Below, piece after piece: positions 52,297 through 64,000 of a stretch of 64,000 nucleotides of DNA. A program made the translations under genes and the position numbers. Below the pieces are notes generated by a model. It saw nothing but the letters and a program-made list of their open reading frames with translations, was not told the DNA's origin and did not search any database. The stretch comes from Carallia brachiata (taxonomy: Eukaryota > Streptophyta > Magnoliopsida > Malpighiales > Rhizophoraceae). The DNA is taken from positions 1,135,717-1,199,716 of the forward strand of contig JADCRB010000036.1 in the NCBI GenBank assembly GCA_021464245.1, in the 5' to 3' direction. Positions within the stretch are counted from its first letter, which is position 1. Every line of letters begins with the position of its first letter.

Positions 52297-55200
52297 ATGG
52301 CAAAGGTTGCTGCACCTGGTTCTTTAACTTCCACTTCTCTTCAAATTGGAGGGGGCGCCCTTAAAGTCAAACCAATGGTCAAACGCAAGACTCCATCAGA
52401 ACTGAGAGTAAGTTTCAAACCCATTACCTTGTTTTGGGTGGTATTGATTATGTGTTATTACGGTTAATTGACTTGGAGATCAAGATGTATTATGCATGCC
52501 CTTTTTTCCTTATGAACATTGTGTGGTATTCTTCTGACCTGCTGAAAGTGAAGAAAGTGGCCATGATATGATTAGCGAATTGCACAAAATTGTCTGCTGA
52601 GGAATTAATTTTTGATTCCTATTATTTTGTCTTTTTTGTGCTTATCTACTTCTGTTTTCTGGATATCACACAAGTTATTGGCATAGAGAGGGATTTGAAT
52701 GTAGAGTGCAGTTTATCTCCTTGGCAAGAGAAATGTACAAGATTCATGAGCTTTCTTCTTCTTTTCTTCTTTTTTAGACCATCACCAAGACACCGACTAT
52801 AATTAGTTTATTGGCTCTAGCATTTGCATTTCAAAAGACTTAGCTTGGCTTAATGCTTACAAAGGAGAGTCTATTAGTGCTCTTGGTTCGAATTTTCTTA
52901 CAAAAATCTTTCCGACTATGCTTTATGTATGTTACAGTGTAAATCTGTAGTGGCCTTAACGTCCCTGTCAACATGCAGGGAGAGCAGCTGAAGAGGACAA
53001 ATATTATTGAACTTGTGGAAGAATCTCCATGCCCATTGCCTGGTTCAATGAAGTGAATTGCTGTACTCACCTTTTTTCTTTATGTTTTCTTTTTAGTTCT
53101 CGTTTCTTGACCACTTTTTACTTTTTCCTAGTGATACTGTTAAGGTAGATAGTTTGCCCAAGAAACCTGATTTATCAAGGAGTCCAAGATATACTGACAC
53201 TCGTATGGATGAAGTATTTCCTGTCAAAAAATCCAGGCTCAGGATGCTGTCTATAAAAGAAAATGTGAAGGTACTGTAAAGATTCATGATCTGCAGGTCT
53301 AATTCTCTTAAATTAATGCAGTTTGTTACAGAAAAGGCACACTATCAATTTATTCTGCAACTTCTTGATTTTAAAAGCAGGAAAATATATCAAATGACCA
53401 ACCAAATTGCCTGAAGAGTGTTTCCATGCTGTCAAATTTGGCTGCCAAGAGACAACTTTCATGGTTTGTTTTCTTGCACATCATACTCTAAAATAAGACA
53501 ATTTCACAATTTCTTACCAGTTCTGTTCTACTGCTCCTTGGCAGTCCGGAGAATTCCATTTCTTCTGCTGAAGTTTCCAGAGATGTCACAGTGCAAGCTC
53601 ATCGAACACTTGAAAGGTGCAGTCAGAGTGTATTTCGCAGTGTTACTGAAATTTCAACAGCTGGTGGAAGATCCTCTGGTCTGTCTGTTGTTGACATGGT
53701 ATAATTTATAGCTTTGAATCCACCTTTTTTCCCTCCATCCATTTATCTGTTCTAATTATTAATTACTCTATAGGATAAAGCATTAAAAGGACTAGTTGCT
53801 GGAGGATCTATTCTAAGTACTGATGTAACAGCAGATTCTTCAGAAAAGTTTGGCAATCATACGTCAACTTCAGGCAGTTTGTGCCCAGAATGTCATGTAT
53901 CTGGCCGAAAGCCACCTCTTGATTTTACTTTGAAAACAAAAATGCAGGTGTTGTCCTCATCCTCGGTGAGTTGGTGAGTGGTTTTAGTATGTTAACACAT
54001 TTGTAGCTTGTTTTGCTGCCTTGGGTTATGATAAAATTAACATTCTATACTAGTTTATTTACCCAGTCACCTGATCCTTTTCCCAGCTGATGCATTTGAA
54101 AACTCAATGAATTTTCTTCCACAAGTCTTTCAGCTTTCAACATTTATGTTTGAAATGACATTCATAAATTAATTCTTTTTTTCTAACTTTATTATGCATC
54201 TAAAACCTAATTGACATATGCGTGAAGATTTAAGGTTATTTGAGCTAGTGTGGCTTCAATTCGAGAAAAGAGCTGCCTGTTCCTTCGTATTGAAAAGTCT
54301 TTGAACAATAATGCTTGATGAGTAATTTGGTAAACAGTAAATGAGTGCTCGCTTTTTTGTTCACTATAAAGCTGTGTCAATAACTTTCTTGTCCTCACAT
54401 ATTTAAGAAATTGCATTTTCCCTCTTCATTTCTCTCTATATTTCTGCAAGTGACAAGTTTGATTATGGCATAATGGGCATCCCTAGTTCTTTTTCTTTTC
54501 AGCCATATGCAACTGTGATCCTATATGTATCTTTATGGTTGCCAGTGGTGCTGCGAAAAATTGAATGTTCTGACTACCACTTTCCTGTCTTATCAGAATC
54601 TGGAAAATTAACTCTAGCTGAAACCAGACCATGAGTTTCATATAAGAGGATCTTCATGTTTTTCTTCAGATACTGAAATTTAGTAACAATCTATTATTTC
54701 TTAGTTATTCTTTTCATTCACCATGGTATTGATTACCTGAAGGACAACGATGAGCCCATAAAAATTTATTGTGTCAATGGGTCCTATGTGACATACCGGA
54801 CCATCGGTGATGGCTGCATTGATCTTGTATTTATTTATCTTTCGATCTCTTTGTGTCTGCCAAATCATTCTTTACATAGCATTGTTTGATGTTTGCAACT
54901 CTTTCACTTAGTTATCTTGCAATTGATCATAAACTGCAATTTTTTTTTTTTTTTTTAATTACTTATTTAATCGATGACTGTGCGTGCTCTATTCAAGTGT
55001 GAACTTGTAGTTTATTACCATTGGTTGATGTTCTGCCTTGCAAATTTACAGGGTTCACAGGTCAACTATGTGCAGTACATACCTTGGAATGCCTCATGTC
55101 ACTTCTCAATTTGGTTGTTCCAATGACAGTAGTAGTTTAGGAGATGCATTAGTTACCCAAATACATAATGCTAAAGCTTTGCATTCATGGATCTACCCTC

Positions 55201-58200
55201 AGTCTGCGCTACCACCATCTGTCATATCATTGTTAACCTCATCGGGCACAGAGGAAGGTTTGTTAAATGTAAATATACCTTGAAAGCCTTTTATCCATTG
55301 CCCCATGCTCTTTCTAAAGCTTTTGCTTCTGTCAAGGGGAAATAGATTTTTTAAGGAAGCGACAGCTGATGTGGGAGGATTCATTTTGTAGTCTTTATTA
55401 CCTGCTTCGAAAGGACATTTGCAATATCTTTTATGGTAAAATCCTGTGCTCACTATTTTCTGTACAAAATAGCATGCCTCCTTGTAGTGTATATATATAG
55501 TTTTCATTGCTCAATTTTCATATAGTTAGAATAATAGATACTCCACTTGTTCTTTATATCTCCTTACCTTTGTACCATCTTGGTTTTAACTTGCTGATTT
55601 CATGTGTTTGTGACACATTTAATCATGTAAGAGCACTTTGTAATGCTCTGTTCTTTCAGCCAATTAAAGCTATAGCCCGTTTTTATACATTTACTGATTG
55701 TTTCAATAGTGTTAACTATGATTATTGTTTTATTTCAATGCAAACTTTTTGTAGTGTGTACTCCACATTTTGTGGTGATGTTCACTGGCAGTGTGGACCG
55801 AGGGAGAACCAGGCATGCATGCAATGCTTACATTTGCCAGTCAACAAGAAGTCTGAGGTCATTGTTGAGAGAGCATGTAAGATGGACCTTTTCATTATTG
55901 CTTGCATTTACAATTTTAAATAGAGGGGGAGCTGTAGTTGTTTATCCTTTTGCTTCGAAGTCTTGGGCAGAGAATTTAAGTCTGATTAAGCGAGCTTACC
56001 ATATGTTTGCTGACAAAGCTCCTATTGGGAGTAGAAAATTTAGGCTTTCTCAAGGAGGCATGGAATTATTCTTTAATCTATTCTTTTTTTCTAAAGCTTA
56101 CGCTCTTTTGTGCTTGGGGCTTGCAGTTATGTGCTTGCATGTGCTTGTTATCCCATGAGATAATTTGTTTTTATCTGATGAGGAAACCCTTTCAAGCAAA
56201 TCTCAAGTTGCTAGCATGGTTTCCACCACTGTGGCTCTCACTTGTTTCATGAAATGCACCTAAGGGATTTTAAATTGAGACAGTGTGCCTATCCCATGAG
56301 ATATTTTGTTCTTATTACGATTTATAGTTGCCAATCAGAAGTGGGCAACTTTAGGGTTAACTTAAAAAAGTGATGTTATCTCTCCTGCAGCAGTTATGAT
56401 TTTCTTTACTTTTTTTTTTTTTTTGGTTGCTTTGGACATGATTGTATACCTAAGGTTAGAGGCTTGCAGCTTCTGGAGATTAGCATTGTACTCTTGGGGC
56501 TAATCTTTTGAAATGTGAAGATTAGCATTGTAGCTTTCAACCAGATATCATTATCCTTTTGTGCTTGTTTTTTTGTTTTGTGAGTGGAGTTAAAATTATG
56601 GCTTTACACTGAAATTTTCTGCATTCGGTTCTTTTGGCAATCTGACTGCATTCTCGGCCAAACGTGGGCTTATGCTGCCATTTCGCTGTGGAAGTATCTG
56701 TTAGTTTGTGCTTCCGGTTAGCTCCAGAACCAATGCCTTGCTTTTCCCATGTTTTGATTCTTTAGTGAGAGTTATATTTGGTTTTTGAAGTTTACTTATT
56801 TTCTGTCCTCAGACTTATGAAGCAATGACGATTTCCCTGGCATTGGAAGTTATATTAAAATTACTGATTCCCATTATGGCTTTTTATTCCAACTTCAGTT
56901 GTTGAAAGTTTTCAATTGATTCATTCTGTTTGTTACTGTATGTTGTCTATTGGCAATTGTTTATTCTCATTATGGTAGGTCATATTATTGCATTTTTCTA
57001 TCAGATTTTGGAAGTTCATTAACATTTGACAATTCAAATTGGTTTGATATAGGATGTTTGTTTCTGCATGCCGCTTTGCCATTCTAAAGTTGAGCAAGCC
57101 ACTACTGAAGATCTAGTTGAGCTCTCTGAAATTGAGAAGCAGAACTTGGGCCAGGTTTGATGTGCTTTCTGTATTCATCTGTATCATTATTTATCAGAGC
57201 TTTAAATCAGAACCAACATGAAACAGAGACATTTTACCTAATATTGTCTATCATTAAGGTTGTTGCATTGTGCGATGGTTCTGCTTCCATTAATAGTTTT
57301 GCCTTGACATAGGCTTTCCCCCTCTATGCCCTAATCTTAAATGAATCGGCTTTAATAAGATAAAAAGCTTGACGCCATCTTTCATTGTCGAGAGATTCCA
57401 TATCGCCGAGTTGGAGGGCAGCACTTATGTAGAATCTGTACAGGATTTTATTTTAACCAATTAATGGTCCTACTCTCAATTGAGTAGTCCTTGGAAATTC
57501 AATCATCATTTAATATATGAGGAAAAGGACTGTTAAAGAAAGATACACAGGGAAACTTGAAAGAGTTATCATGTCTGATTCCGACATTTTTTGTTGGGAT
57601 TGTGATAACATGCTTGCTAAACCCTCTAAATTTGTCTGCCTTTCGTATCATCTAGTCGGAGAGTTGCCTATAGAATAGACCTCTCATTGTCTCTTATTAA
57701 CTTCCTTCTGCATGTGCTGTTGATTCTTTTTCTGCTAATAATCAATGTTTCTGATGAAACTTATGTAGACTCGACGCCAGAGTTCACTATTTGACATTGA
57801 TAATAGCCCACAGTCTCTGCTGGCTTTCCATGGGCACAAGGATGTTCATGGATTATATGATTTTTTGTTGAACTACAGGTAGTTCAGAGTTAAAGGTTTA
57901 AATAAATTTTTAGCTGTGTGGTTCTGAAAATATTTCTAATGAATGTTATTTCTCATCATATGTACTTTTTCATGGTCTGTCTATAGGTCTCTTTTGACCT
58001 TTTTATCTGGTGTGGACGTTCCTACCTTGTATTCACCTGTTCCATTTCGAAATGCTGCTCTCTCTGCTCCAGAGGTGGGTAGCTATCTGAGCCAGGCTGC
58101 TTAATCTGTTTCGTTGGTTGTCCTATGTCTCAAAAGTTTAAACAGGCTCATCTCACTTTTTTTTAATTGTGCTATCCTTCGTCTATTGCTGAGTAATTTC

Positions 58201-58923
58201 TGGTGGTTAAAACCAACTAATTGTCTTTTTTTCCTTCAATCATGGTTTGTTTACATTGCCCCCTTTTGATGGTAGTTCAAGATCTGCTATAATGCTTATC
58301 ACTGCATCCTATTTGCATTTAGAGATTTTCTGCCAATACATATGCTTTATTTGCCTTGTTTGCCACTTGGTATATGTGTTTCAACAGCTGAGCACCTTTT
58401 GTTTTGCAGATAAGATGTGTTGAGATGAAAAGAACGGATCATACTGCTGCACCCAATGAGGAATCTGTACACGGTTTATCTGCTGGTTTCTGTTCTAGCA
58501 TTGAAATCAGAGATGCATATATTCCTCCATGGATTATTTTCCGAGTTTGTGGACTCATGGGCTCTGAAGAGAAGAGCTTTGAGGCAAGGTATTATTGTCT
58601 TTTGTCAACCTTTACTTACCATTTAGCGAGTGCATCAGCACAATTATACATGCTTCTGTTGCTTGGTGCCTAACAATGTTCTAATGTGATTTTTTGTGAC
58701 AATCAGCTTTGTAACTGAACGTACCTCAATTGGCTTGAATGTTGCTCTCGGGGCAGTTTGTGAAGAATCTGATCTTCAATCTGTGGCAGCTGAAGTCTCG
58801 CAGGAAAGTAGTCATGCTTTTGGTATTCCAGAGGCTATTGTCACTCCTTGCTTGCATTCAGGCTTCTTGAAAGGCTTGAAGTACAGCGATGGTTCTTATA
58901 CCGCTTCTCTGTCCGCCATATAA
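52297..58923 (+). CDS. DONSON: Plant homologue of DONSON (downstream neighbour of Son), DNA replication factor
   Basis: In animals, DONSON helps load GINS to build the CMG replicative helicase and protects replication forks. The same nuclear role is inferred here. Fourteen exons join in phase to 627 residues: 52297-52407, 52979-53052, 53132-53270, 53381-53463, 53545-53698, 53774-53973, 55052-55257, 55337-55435, 55755-55876, 57053-57154, 57769-57878, 57987-58074, 58410-58588 and 58707-58923. The N-terminal third is low-complexity and basic (KPMVKRKTPSELR, VKKSRLRMLS) and looks disordered. The conserved part starts near SWVHRST. It includes LHSWIYPQSALPP, the block SLYYLLRKDICNIFYVCTPHFVV (compare human SLYNLLKTKLCPYFYVC), HGLYDFLLNYRSLL followed by PTLYSPVPFRNA, IEIRDAYIPPWIIF, and the end HSGFLKGLKYSDGSY. 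No frame break was found. Identification rests on recalled similarity to the human protein, block by block in the same order. Confidence 0.82.
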
Positions 58924-59052
58924 TATCTTGCTTCTTGTGCGGTTTTTGACAAAGATGCAACATCCGGGTGTGCTAGGTTTGCGCCCTTGATCCTACTGAA
59001 TGGGGCTTTTCATTATTATTTTTTTGGACAATCTCTGAATTTTTTTGGTGCG

Positions 59053-59225
59053 TGCATTATGTAATTTAATCATCGGCAACTGAAAATATCTATGTAGTGC
59101 CCAAAAAATTATCAGGCACTATGCTTTTTTGGTCTCAGCTTCATGCATTATGTAATTCAATCATTGGTAACTGACAGAATCTATTTAGTGTCCAAAAATT
59201 TATGAAACAGGAACTATGTTTTTTA
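59053..59225 (+). repeat. Two-copy 91-bp tandem repeat in the DONSON 3' flank
   Basis: TGCATTATGTAATT begins units at 59053 and 59144. Both continue with TCAATCAT-like, CAACTGA/TAACTGA, TATCTATGTAGTG/AATCTATTTAGTG, then CCAAAAA and an ACTATG plus T-run. Divergence between the units is clear, so the duplication is not recent. It may lie in the 3' UTR. Confidence 0.7.
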
Positions 59226-60674
59226 CAAAATCTGTACTTCATGGTGTGCTGCGACCTGGTAAAAATATGTTTATACTGATTTACTGCTAAAGTTGCCATT
59301 CCATTTTTCAATTTGTGCTATAGTGGTTGCCCATGTATCAGTAAACTTTTATTATTGCTTTGGAAAGATCAAGTTTGATTGGATGATTATTTTGTCCATT
59401 TGAGCTCTGTTGGGTCATGAATTGCACGAGACATGCCGCGAGTATTCAGGTCCAAAGATCCCATCACAATCATGCTTGCATTTTGGTCGCTCTCTTTCTC
59501 TCTTCTGCTTGGGAGGTAGGTGTGTTGGAGTTGAGTTTATACTTGCCAGTAATAATGCTGATGTTGAGTATCTTGAACAGGCACCTTGGACAATTAAGAT
59601 ACTAAGATGACAGTCTATTGAGAAAACAATTAACTATGAAATGGCAAATCATACATGATAAATAATTTTGTTTCTTTATGTGATTGGCAAGGCTTTATGA
59701 CCACAATTACAGAATCCTTGGCAAAAAGAATGGAGCACCAATATAGGGAAAAAAAAAAAAAAATTGTAGCAACGAAATGCCTTTACAAGATTTGCCCTCT
59801 TACACCTTGTTTGGGAAAGAAAAAAGAAAGGGACAGAAATGAGGGAGGAAAGAGGAATGAATGTTGGAATATATATATATATTATTTTTTTTATTCGAGA
59901 AAGTGTAACGTTAAAAAAAAAAAAAAAATATCTTATTTAGAAAATTAGTAGAAAGTTAAAAGAAAAAAAATATATTTAATATCAAGTTTGTCTTTAAAAG
60001 TAATAATTAAAAAAAAAGAAAGGGCAAAAATATTATTATACTAAAAATAGAAAAACAAAACCCAGTTTTCAATTGATTCCCCCAATCTTGGGGGTACCTC
60101 GGCTCCGCCACAGTTTTTTTCATCTCCCGGGCTCTCTCGAACAAGGAAGTATCCTTAATTTTCCCCAATTCCTTTCCTCCACCAGGGATATCGTGCATCC
60201 AAACAAGGTCTTAATGCCGCCGCATTGCAAATTACCAATGTGAATTTTATGAAGACTCAGACTTCCTATCTTTGTTTTAGACAGCCACTAAAGAATGGAG
60301 TTGAGTTTTGAATTTGAAATTATTCACTTTGGAAGTTTTATTTATGCTTCTTTGAGATTCTTAGATCATAGGCAATCACAGAGAATCATTTTCCTTTCCT
60401 ATAAATATCTCGTCCTTTGGGACATTCTGCTTTCAAACGTCGATTGAATAAAATTGGAAGCTCGAACGAATGGCTTATTGATATGTGAACTTGGAATGTT
60501 GATAAATTTTTTTTTTTTTTTAGTGAGAGTATATCGGCATGTTCTTCAATGGACTTTGATGCCACCCAGTGTCAAGTTTTAGTGAAGAAAACTTCTTCCA
60601 TTCGTCCTAGCCCCGAGGAACTTACAATGGCAAGTTTCATCTTGAAGTTAGAGATTATGCCAGGAACTACCCTT
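59226..60674. other. Intergenic DNA between DONSON and the PPR gene
   Basis: ORFs of 62-97 codons at 59410-59950 overlap in different frames and run into A-rich low-complexity DNA; none is recognisable. Long A-runs occur at about 59748 and 59914. The segment next to 60675 would hold the 3' UTR of the minus-strand PPR gene. Confidence 0.4.
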
Positions 60675-62526
60675 TTACCAGTAATCTTTGCAAGAACAGG
60701 CCCCTGATTTAAAATGGTGGAACCTATTCCGATCCCTCACAATCAACTCCCGCTCATAAGCTTTCGAAATCAGCTTTGTGGCTGTGTGGCAGTCTTCACA
60801 GACCCGCAAGTTCTTCACTATCCGAATGGGAGTGTGAGCTTTACTCCTCATGATCCCGTACGAAATAGCTAGCTTTTCGCTGTGCCTGTGTAGGTTGCTT
60901 TCTTTTTCTTCCTCGTCTATGTCGAATAATGCATCAGAAGTATTTCCAGTATATCCTACCAGTCTTATTTTCCTTAGAATCTCTTCCCACGTTTTTTCGA
61001 TCTTTTCTATTTCCGGGTGCGCTTTGTCTCCAATAGTAAAGCTATGCACTCTCCCATCCATTTCAATCAAACTGTAACCGGGGGCTTCTTGACTCCCCTC
61101 TCCTTCATCATCTCTCTCATGCTTTCAACGTTCTGCCAATTGTTTGTGCGCGCATAAATGTTCGAAAGTAGCACATAGTATCCACTGTGTTCTGGCCGCA
61201 GCCCAATCAAAACCTTTCCTGCTCTTCTGCAACATCCACATTTTTGTGTATCCGGCAGGCTCCAAGCAATGCTCCCCATATTGGTGCACTGGGCTCCATG
61301 GGCATCTCAAGAACAAACTTCTCAGCCTCTACCAACTTCCCCGCTCGGCCAAGCAAATCGACCATGCATCCATAGTGTTCCAACCTAGGCTCAATGCCAT
61401 AATCTCTTTTCATACTCTCAAATATCTCCAATCCTTCTTTGACCAATCCTCTATGACTGCAGGCCGATAAAACAGCCGTAAATGTTATGTCCCTTGGGGT
61501 TAGCCCTGTTGCTACCATATGTGAGAAGTACTGAAGTGCTTTATCTGCATAACCATGCATGGCAAATCCAGCAATTAGAGCTGTCCAACCTAAAGCATCC
61601 CTCTCCGAAGTTCCTCAAAAACCCGAACAGCTTTATCTATACTTCCACATCTTGCATACATGTCAACTAGAGCTGTACCCAATATCAAATTCACAGCCAT
61701 CTTATTTCTGATCACATAATCATGCGCTTTCTCTCCAATTTCAAGCGCACCCAGATGAGCACAAGACGATATCACACTAACCATGACCGTCTCATTCGCC
61801 CAACCCCTTTAGACTGAAGAAACTGATACAACCCTATCGCCTTCTCAAAAAGATTGTTCTTTGCATAACCACTGATCATCGTACCCCATGTAACCAAGTT
61901 CTTCTCGGGCATTCTATCGAACAACTCACGTGCTGACGCCACGTCTCCGCACTTGCAATAACCAGCAATCATTGAAGTCCAAGAAACAACATCCAATTCA
62001 GACATCCTTGTAAATATGTAATTTGCAGCCTTTATATTGCCCAATGTAGCATACATGTTAACAAGTGAGTTCTGCACATACAAATCATTCTCAAACCATG
62101 CTTAATTACATGTCCATGAGCTTGAATTCCCATTTCAGCAGAACCCAATTGAGTACAGGCCTTAACCAAAAATGGGTATGTGAGATTATCAGGAAATAAG
62201 CCCTCCCGCTGGGAGGAGACATAGAAGTGTAAGGACTGAACTGGGTTTTCACTTCCAGAGTATCCCCTTATAAGGGCATTATAAATAAAGATATTGGGGT
62301 TTTGGATTTGGTAAAAAACCCTTAAAGCGTAGTCCAGCAAGTTCTTGTCTATGCTAAAGGAAATTAAGCGACTGACTGCAAAAACATCAAAGATTGTGTG
62401 GGTTCTGATCATATGGGCGTGGATGATTTTGATGTCTAAGAAATTGGAGCAGGTTTCAATACACAAGAGTTTTGGATTCTTCAGCCTTAGCGTCCTTATG
62501 ACGAAGCTGCTGCTAATAGTGCTCAT
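60675..62526 (-). CDS. PLS-class PPR protein with E and DYW domains, five frame breaks
   Basis: PLS-DYW pentatricopeptide proteins bind organellar RNA and carry out C-to-U editing; the DYW domain is the deaminase. The gene is intronless, as usual for this family. The start is ATG 62526 and the stop is TAA ending at 60675, about 618 residues once the frame is followed. PPR motifs are evident, e.g. NALIRGYSGS, SWTSMIAGYCKCGDVASARE, TWGTMISGYAKN, VDMYARCGSIDKAVRVFEEL and FTAVLSACSHRGLV. E-domain signatures (WGALLGACRIHKN, YYVLLSNIYA) come next, then the DYW domain with HSEKLAISYG (the HxE zinc/catalytic motif), CEDCHTATK and the terminal CSCKDYW. Five single missing bases shift the frame, at about 62093-62095, 61798-61801, 61607, 61225 and 61080-61084, three of them in homopolymer runs. 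Coding similarity resumes at once after each break, so these could be assembly errors; otherwise the gene is a young pseudogene. Confidence 0.85.
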
Positions 62527-63689
62527 TTTCCAAAGAGCAATTATTTTTGAAGGTTATGGCGGACTTGGCATTGAGAAATGGCATTGCTTTTCATAAAAGA
62601 AAGAAAAAGGTCGACAGACACGAGATTGATCACAGAAGACTTCCCTCCAGTTGATTTTAAACCACAAATTGTCAGTCTAAAAAACAGGTTCGTATCTCCA
62701 TTCTTGCAGGGAGTATTGTGCCGATCAAAAAAGCAAATTCAGTAAACTTAGATTTAAATTCATTAAACGGCAGACATTTAAAGTTAAGACTTTTAGTCCG
62801 GTAACAGATGAACTCTTCTTAATCAGTAGATCAGAATGATCGGTCGTCAGAATTCTCAGTCTATGTCAGCTAACAATTTGCACCGTGCAAATGGGCTAAC
62901 ACCTGAAAAGTTTCTAGGTCGAACATTTGGATTTCGCTTTACTCGGGCTGCAATTGAGGTGGGGTGCTCTTGCCGCAGCTCTGATTCGAATTTCGGTAGG
63001 CACATCCTAAAATATATTGGGTCATCCCATCTGGAAATGGAATGAACAATTTTTTATTTCTTTCCGTGCAGGTTTGGTCGGATATATCACCTTTATCCTT
63101 GCTGCGGAAGTGCCATGTTATGGTGGGCAACCTGGTTCTCTGTTATGTTATGGTTGGGCCTTGGGCCTTTGTCCCTTATACCTGTAGGCTTGTTTTTTAC
63201 TGGGCTTTGAGTTCGGACCTGTCTTCAGGCTTGGCCTGTTTGGTTAGTTGTAAGTTCAGGGTCTTGGTTGGTGGTGGACTAGACTTGTACAAGAAGGATA
63301 ATTCTTTTATTTATTTTCGTATTGTTGTTGTTAACTGTGTGGGTTGAACTGACCTTCTATATACATTGTACTTTTTTATCTAATGAACTTATTGCTTATA
63401 TTCAAAAGAAGCATAATGTTAGATTTGCAAATAAAAGTTTTGGCATCAAATTATAATTATTTAAATCGTGTTGTATTTGTTAAAATATGAAATGACGATG
63501 ATATAATAATATATTAAGTTAATAACCAAAAAGAATAAAGATAAATTAGTAGAATTTAGCTTTTTAAAGTATGAAATAGTAACTTCAATGTAGTCAGCAA
63601 TCACTTTTCAAATCAAAGATACCTTAAATTAGAGAACAAAAAAGATTCGTATGAACAAACTTGTTATCATGTGTTAATTTCTTTAATCG
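62527..63689 (+). other. PPR upstream region and retroposon-like tail sequence
   Basis: The PPR gene's promoter lies just above 62527. An ORF at 62836-63045 has no recognisable family. From about 63130 to 63400 the plus strand is T/G-rich, with repeated GGGCTT- and TTGG-type words, ending in TTTTTTATCTAATGAACTTA and an A-rich stretch. This resembles the 3' end of plant poly(A) retroposons. No target duplication was found. Confidence 0.3.
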
Positions 63690-64000
63690 TGCGTTAGAGC
63701 TTTCTTACTCGCCGTCAAGTTTCGATTGTCGTGTTTGGGTCTCTGCGACTGGGCTAATTGTGCTTCGGTGTGAGCTTGGTGTTGTTTGCCTCTGTTTGTG
63801 GGCTTGGTCACTAATTCGGGTGGTGTGTGGTTCTGTTGTATCCTCTGGTTTGCGTTTGTGTTGAGCGATCGTGTTTTCTTTTGATGAGTCCCTTGCCCTC
63901 ATCGTATCTCCCCTGGGGTGTGGGGGTGGGGGACGTTCTCTCTTTTGAGTGTCGTTGGCTCATTCCTGTCATTATGGTAATGGCGTCACGCCTTCGTAGG
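63690..64000 (+). other. GC-richer segment running off the window, possible retroposon 5' part
   Basis: From about 63700 the composition becomes T/G-rich and GC-balanced, with a G-run (GGGGTGTGGGGGTGGGGG) at about 63913. It resembles in style the minus-strand island at 36.65-37.3 kb. It continues past the window edge, so no identity is assigned. Confidence 0.25.

Noticed and set aside
55507..56252. Overlapping ORFs of 81-149 codons in the DONSON region
   Set aside because: They are shadows of DONSON exon 9 (55755-55876) and its following intron in several frames.
59410..59948. Overlapping 62-97-codon ORFs after DONSON
   Set aside because: They lie in two frames over the same DNA, with no conserved motif, and end in A-rich low-complexity sequence.
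62836..63045. 69-codon ORF upstream of the PPR gene
   Set aside because: The composition is protein-like in part, but I find no family resemblance, splice sites or partner exon.

Overview
This window is nuclear DNA from a flowering plant, most likely a eudicot. The genes have many introns with GT-AG splice sites, AT-rich intergenic DNA, a plant-type tRNA-Cys, and families found only in plants (plastid carotenoid isomerase, a CDPK, a VQ protein and a DYW-class PPR protein). I cannot name the species from the sequence alone.

Layout. 0-4.6 kb: AT-rich DNA with small inverted-repeat elements and tRNA-Cys(GCA). 4.6-9.3 kb (+): a 13-exon prolycopene isomerase gene (CRTISO) with a one-base frameshift in exon 3. 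10.1-16.3 kb (-): a 10-exon ABCG22-type half-size ABC transporter, convergent with CRTISO, with two frameshifts in exon 1 and a GC-AG intron. 16.3-23.2 kb: intergenic DNA holding a Mutator-type MITE with a 9-bp target duplication, an orphan exon-like ORF and a cluster of three G-boxes. 23.17-36.34 kb: three head-to-tail copies of a ~4.4-kb unit. Each unit carries a non-autonomous Helitron (3' hairpin plus CTAG), about 2 kb of downstream DNA and a second Mutator-type MITE. 36.4-37.3 kb: a GC-rich retroposon-like island. 37.9-42.0 kb (-): an intact 7-exon CDPK of the CPK1/CPK2 type. 42-48.7 kb: retroposon and hAT-type debris, with SINE-like heads. 48.9-49.3 kb (+): a VQ-motif gene with a probable frame break. 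50.3-51.0 kb: a decayed copy of that gene's promoter next to a dead non-LTR RNase H fragment. 52.3-58.9 kb (+): an intact 14-exon plant homologue of DONSON, a DNA-replication factor. 60.7-62.5 kb (-): an intronless PPR-DYW gene with five single-base frame breaks. 62.5-64 kb: retroposon-like DNA.

CRTISO makes all-trans-lycopene for carotenoids, which are precursors of ABA. ABCG22 is linked to stomatal water loss, and CDPKs and VQ proteins act in calcium and WRKY stress signalling. Nothing in the sequence shows that these genes are co-regulated. Three genes (CRTISO, ABCG22 and PPR) carry eight missing bases at seven to eight sites and no certain insertion, while CDPK and DONSON read through cleanly. 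That pattern fits assembly deletion errors at least as well as true gene loss, and it affects how every broken gene here should be read.

The most unusual structure is the Helitron-plus-flank triplication. Its left breakpoint lies 9 bp inside the Helitron 5' end, and its right breakpoint lies about 2.0 kb past the Helitron 3' terminator.
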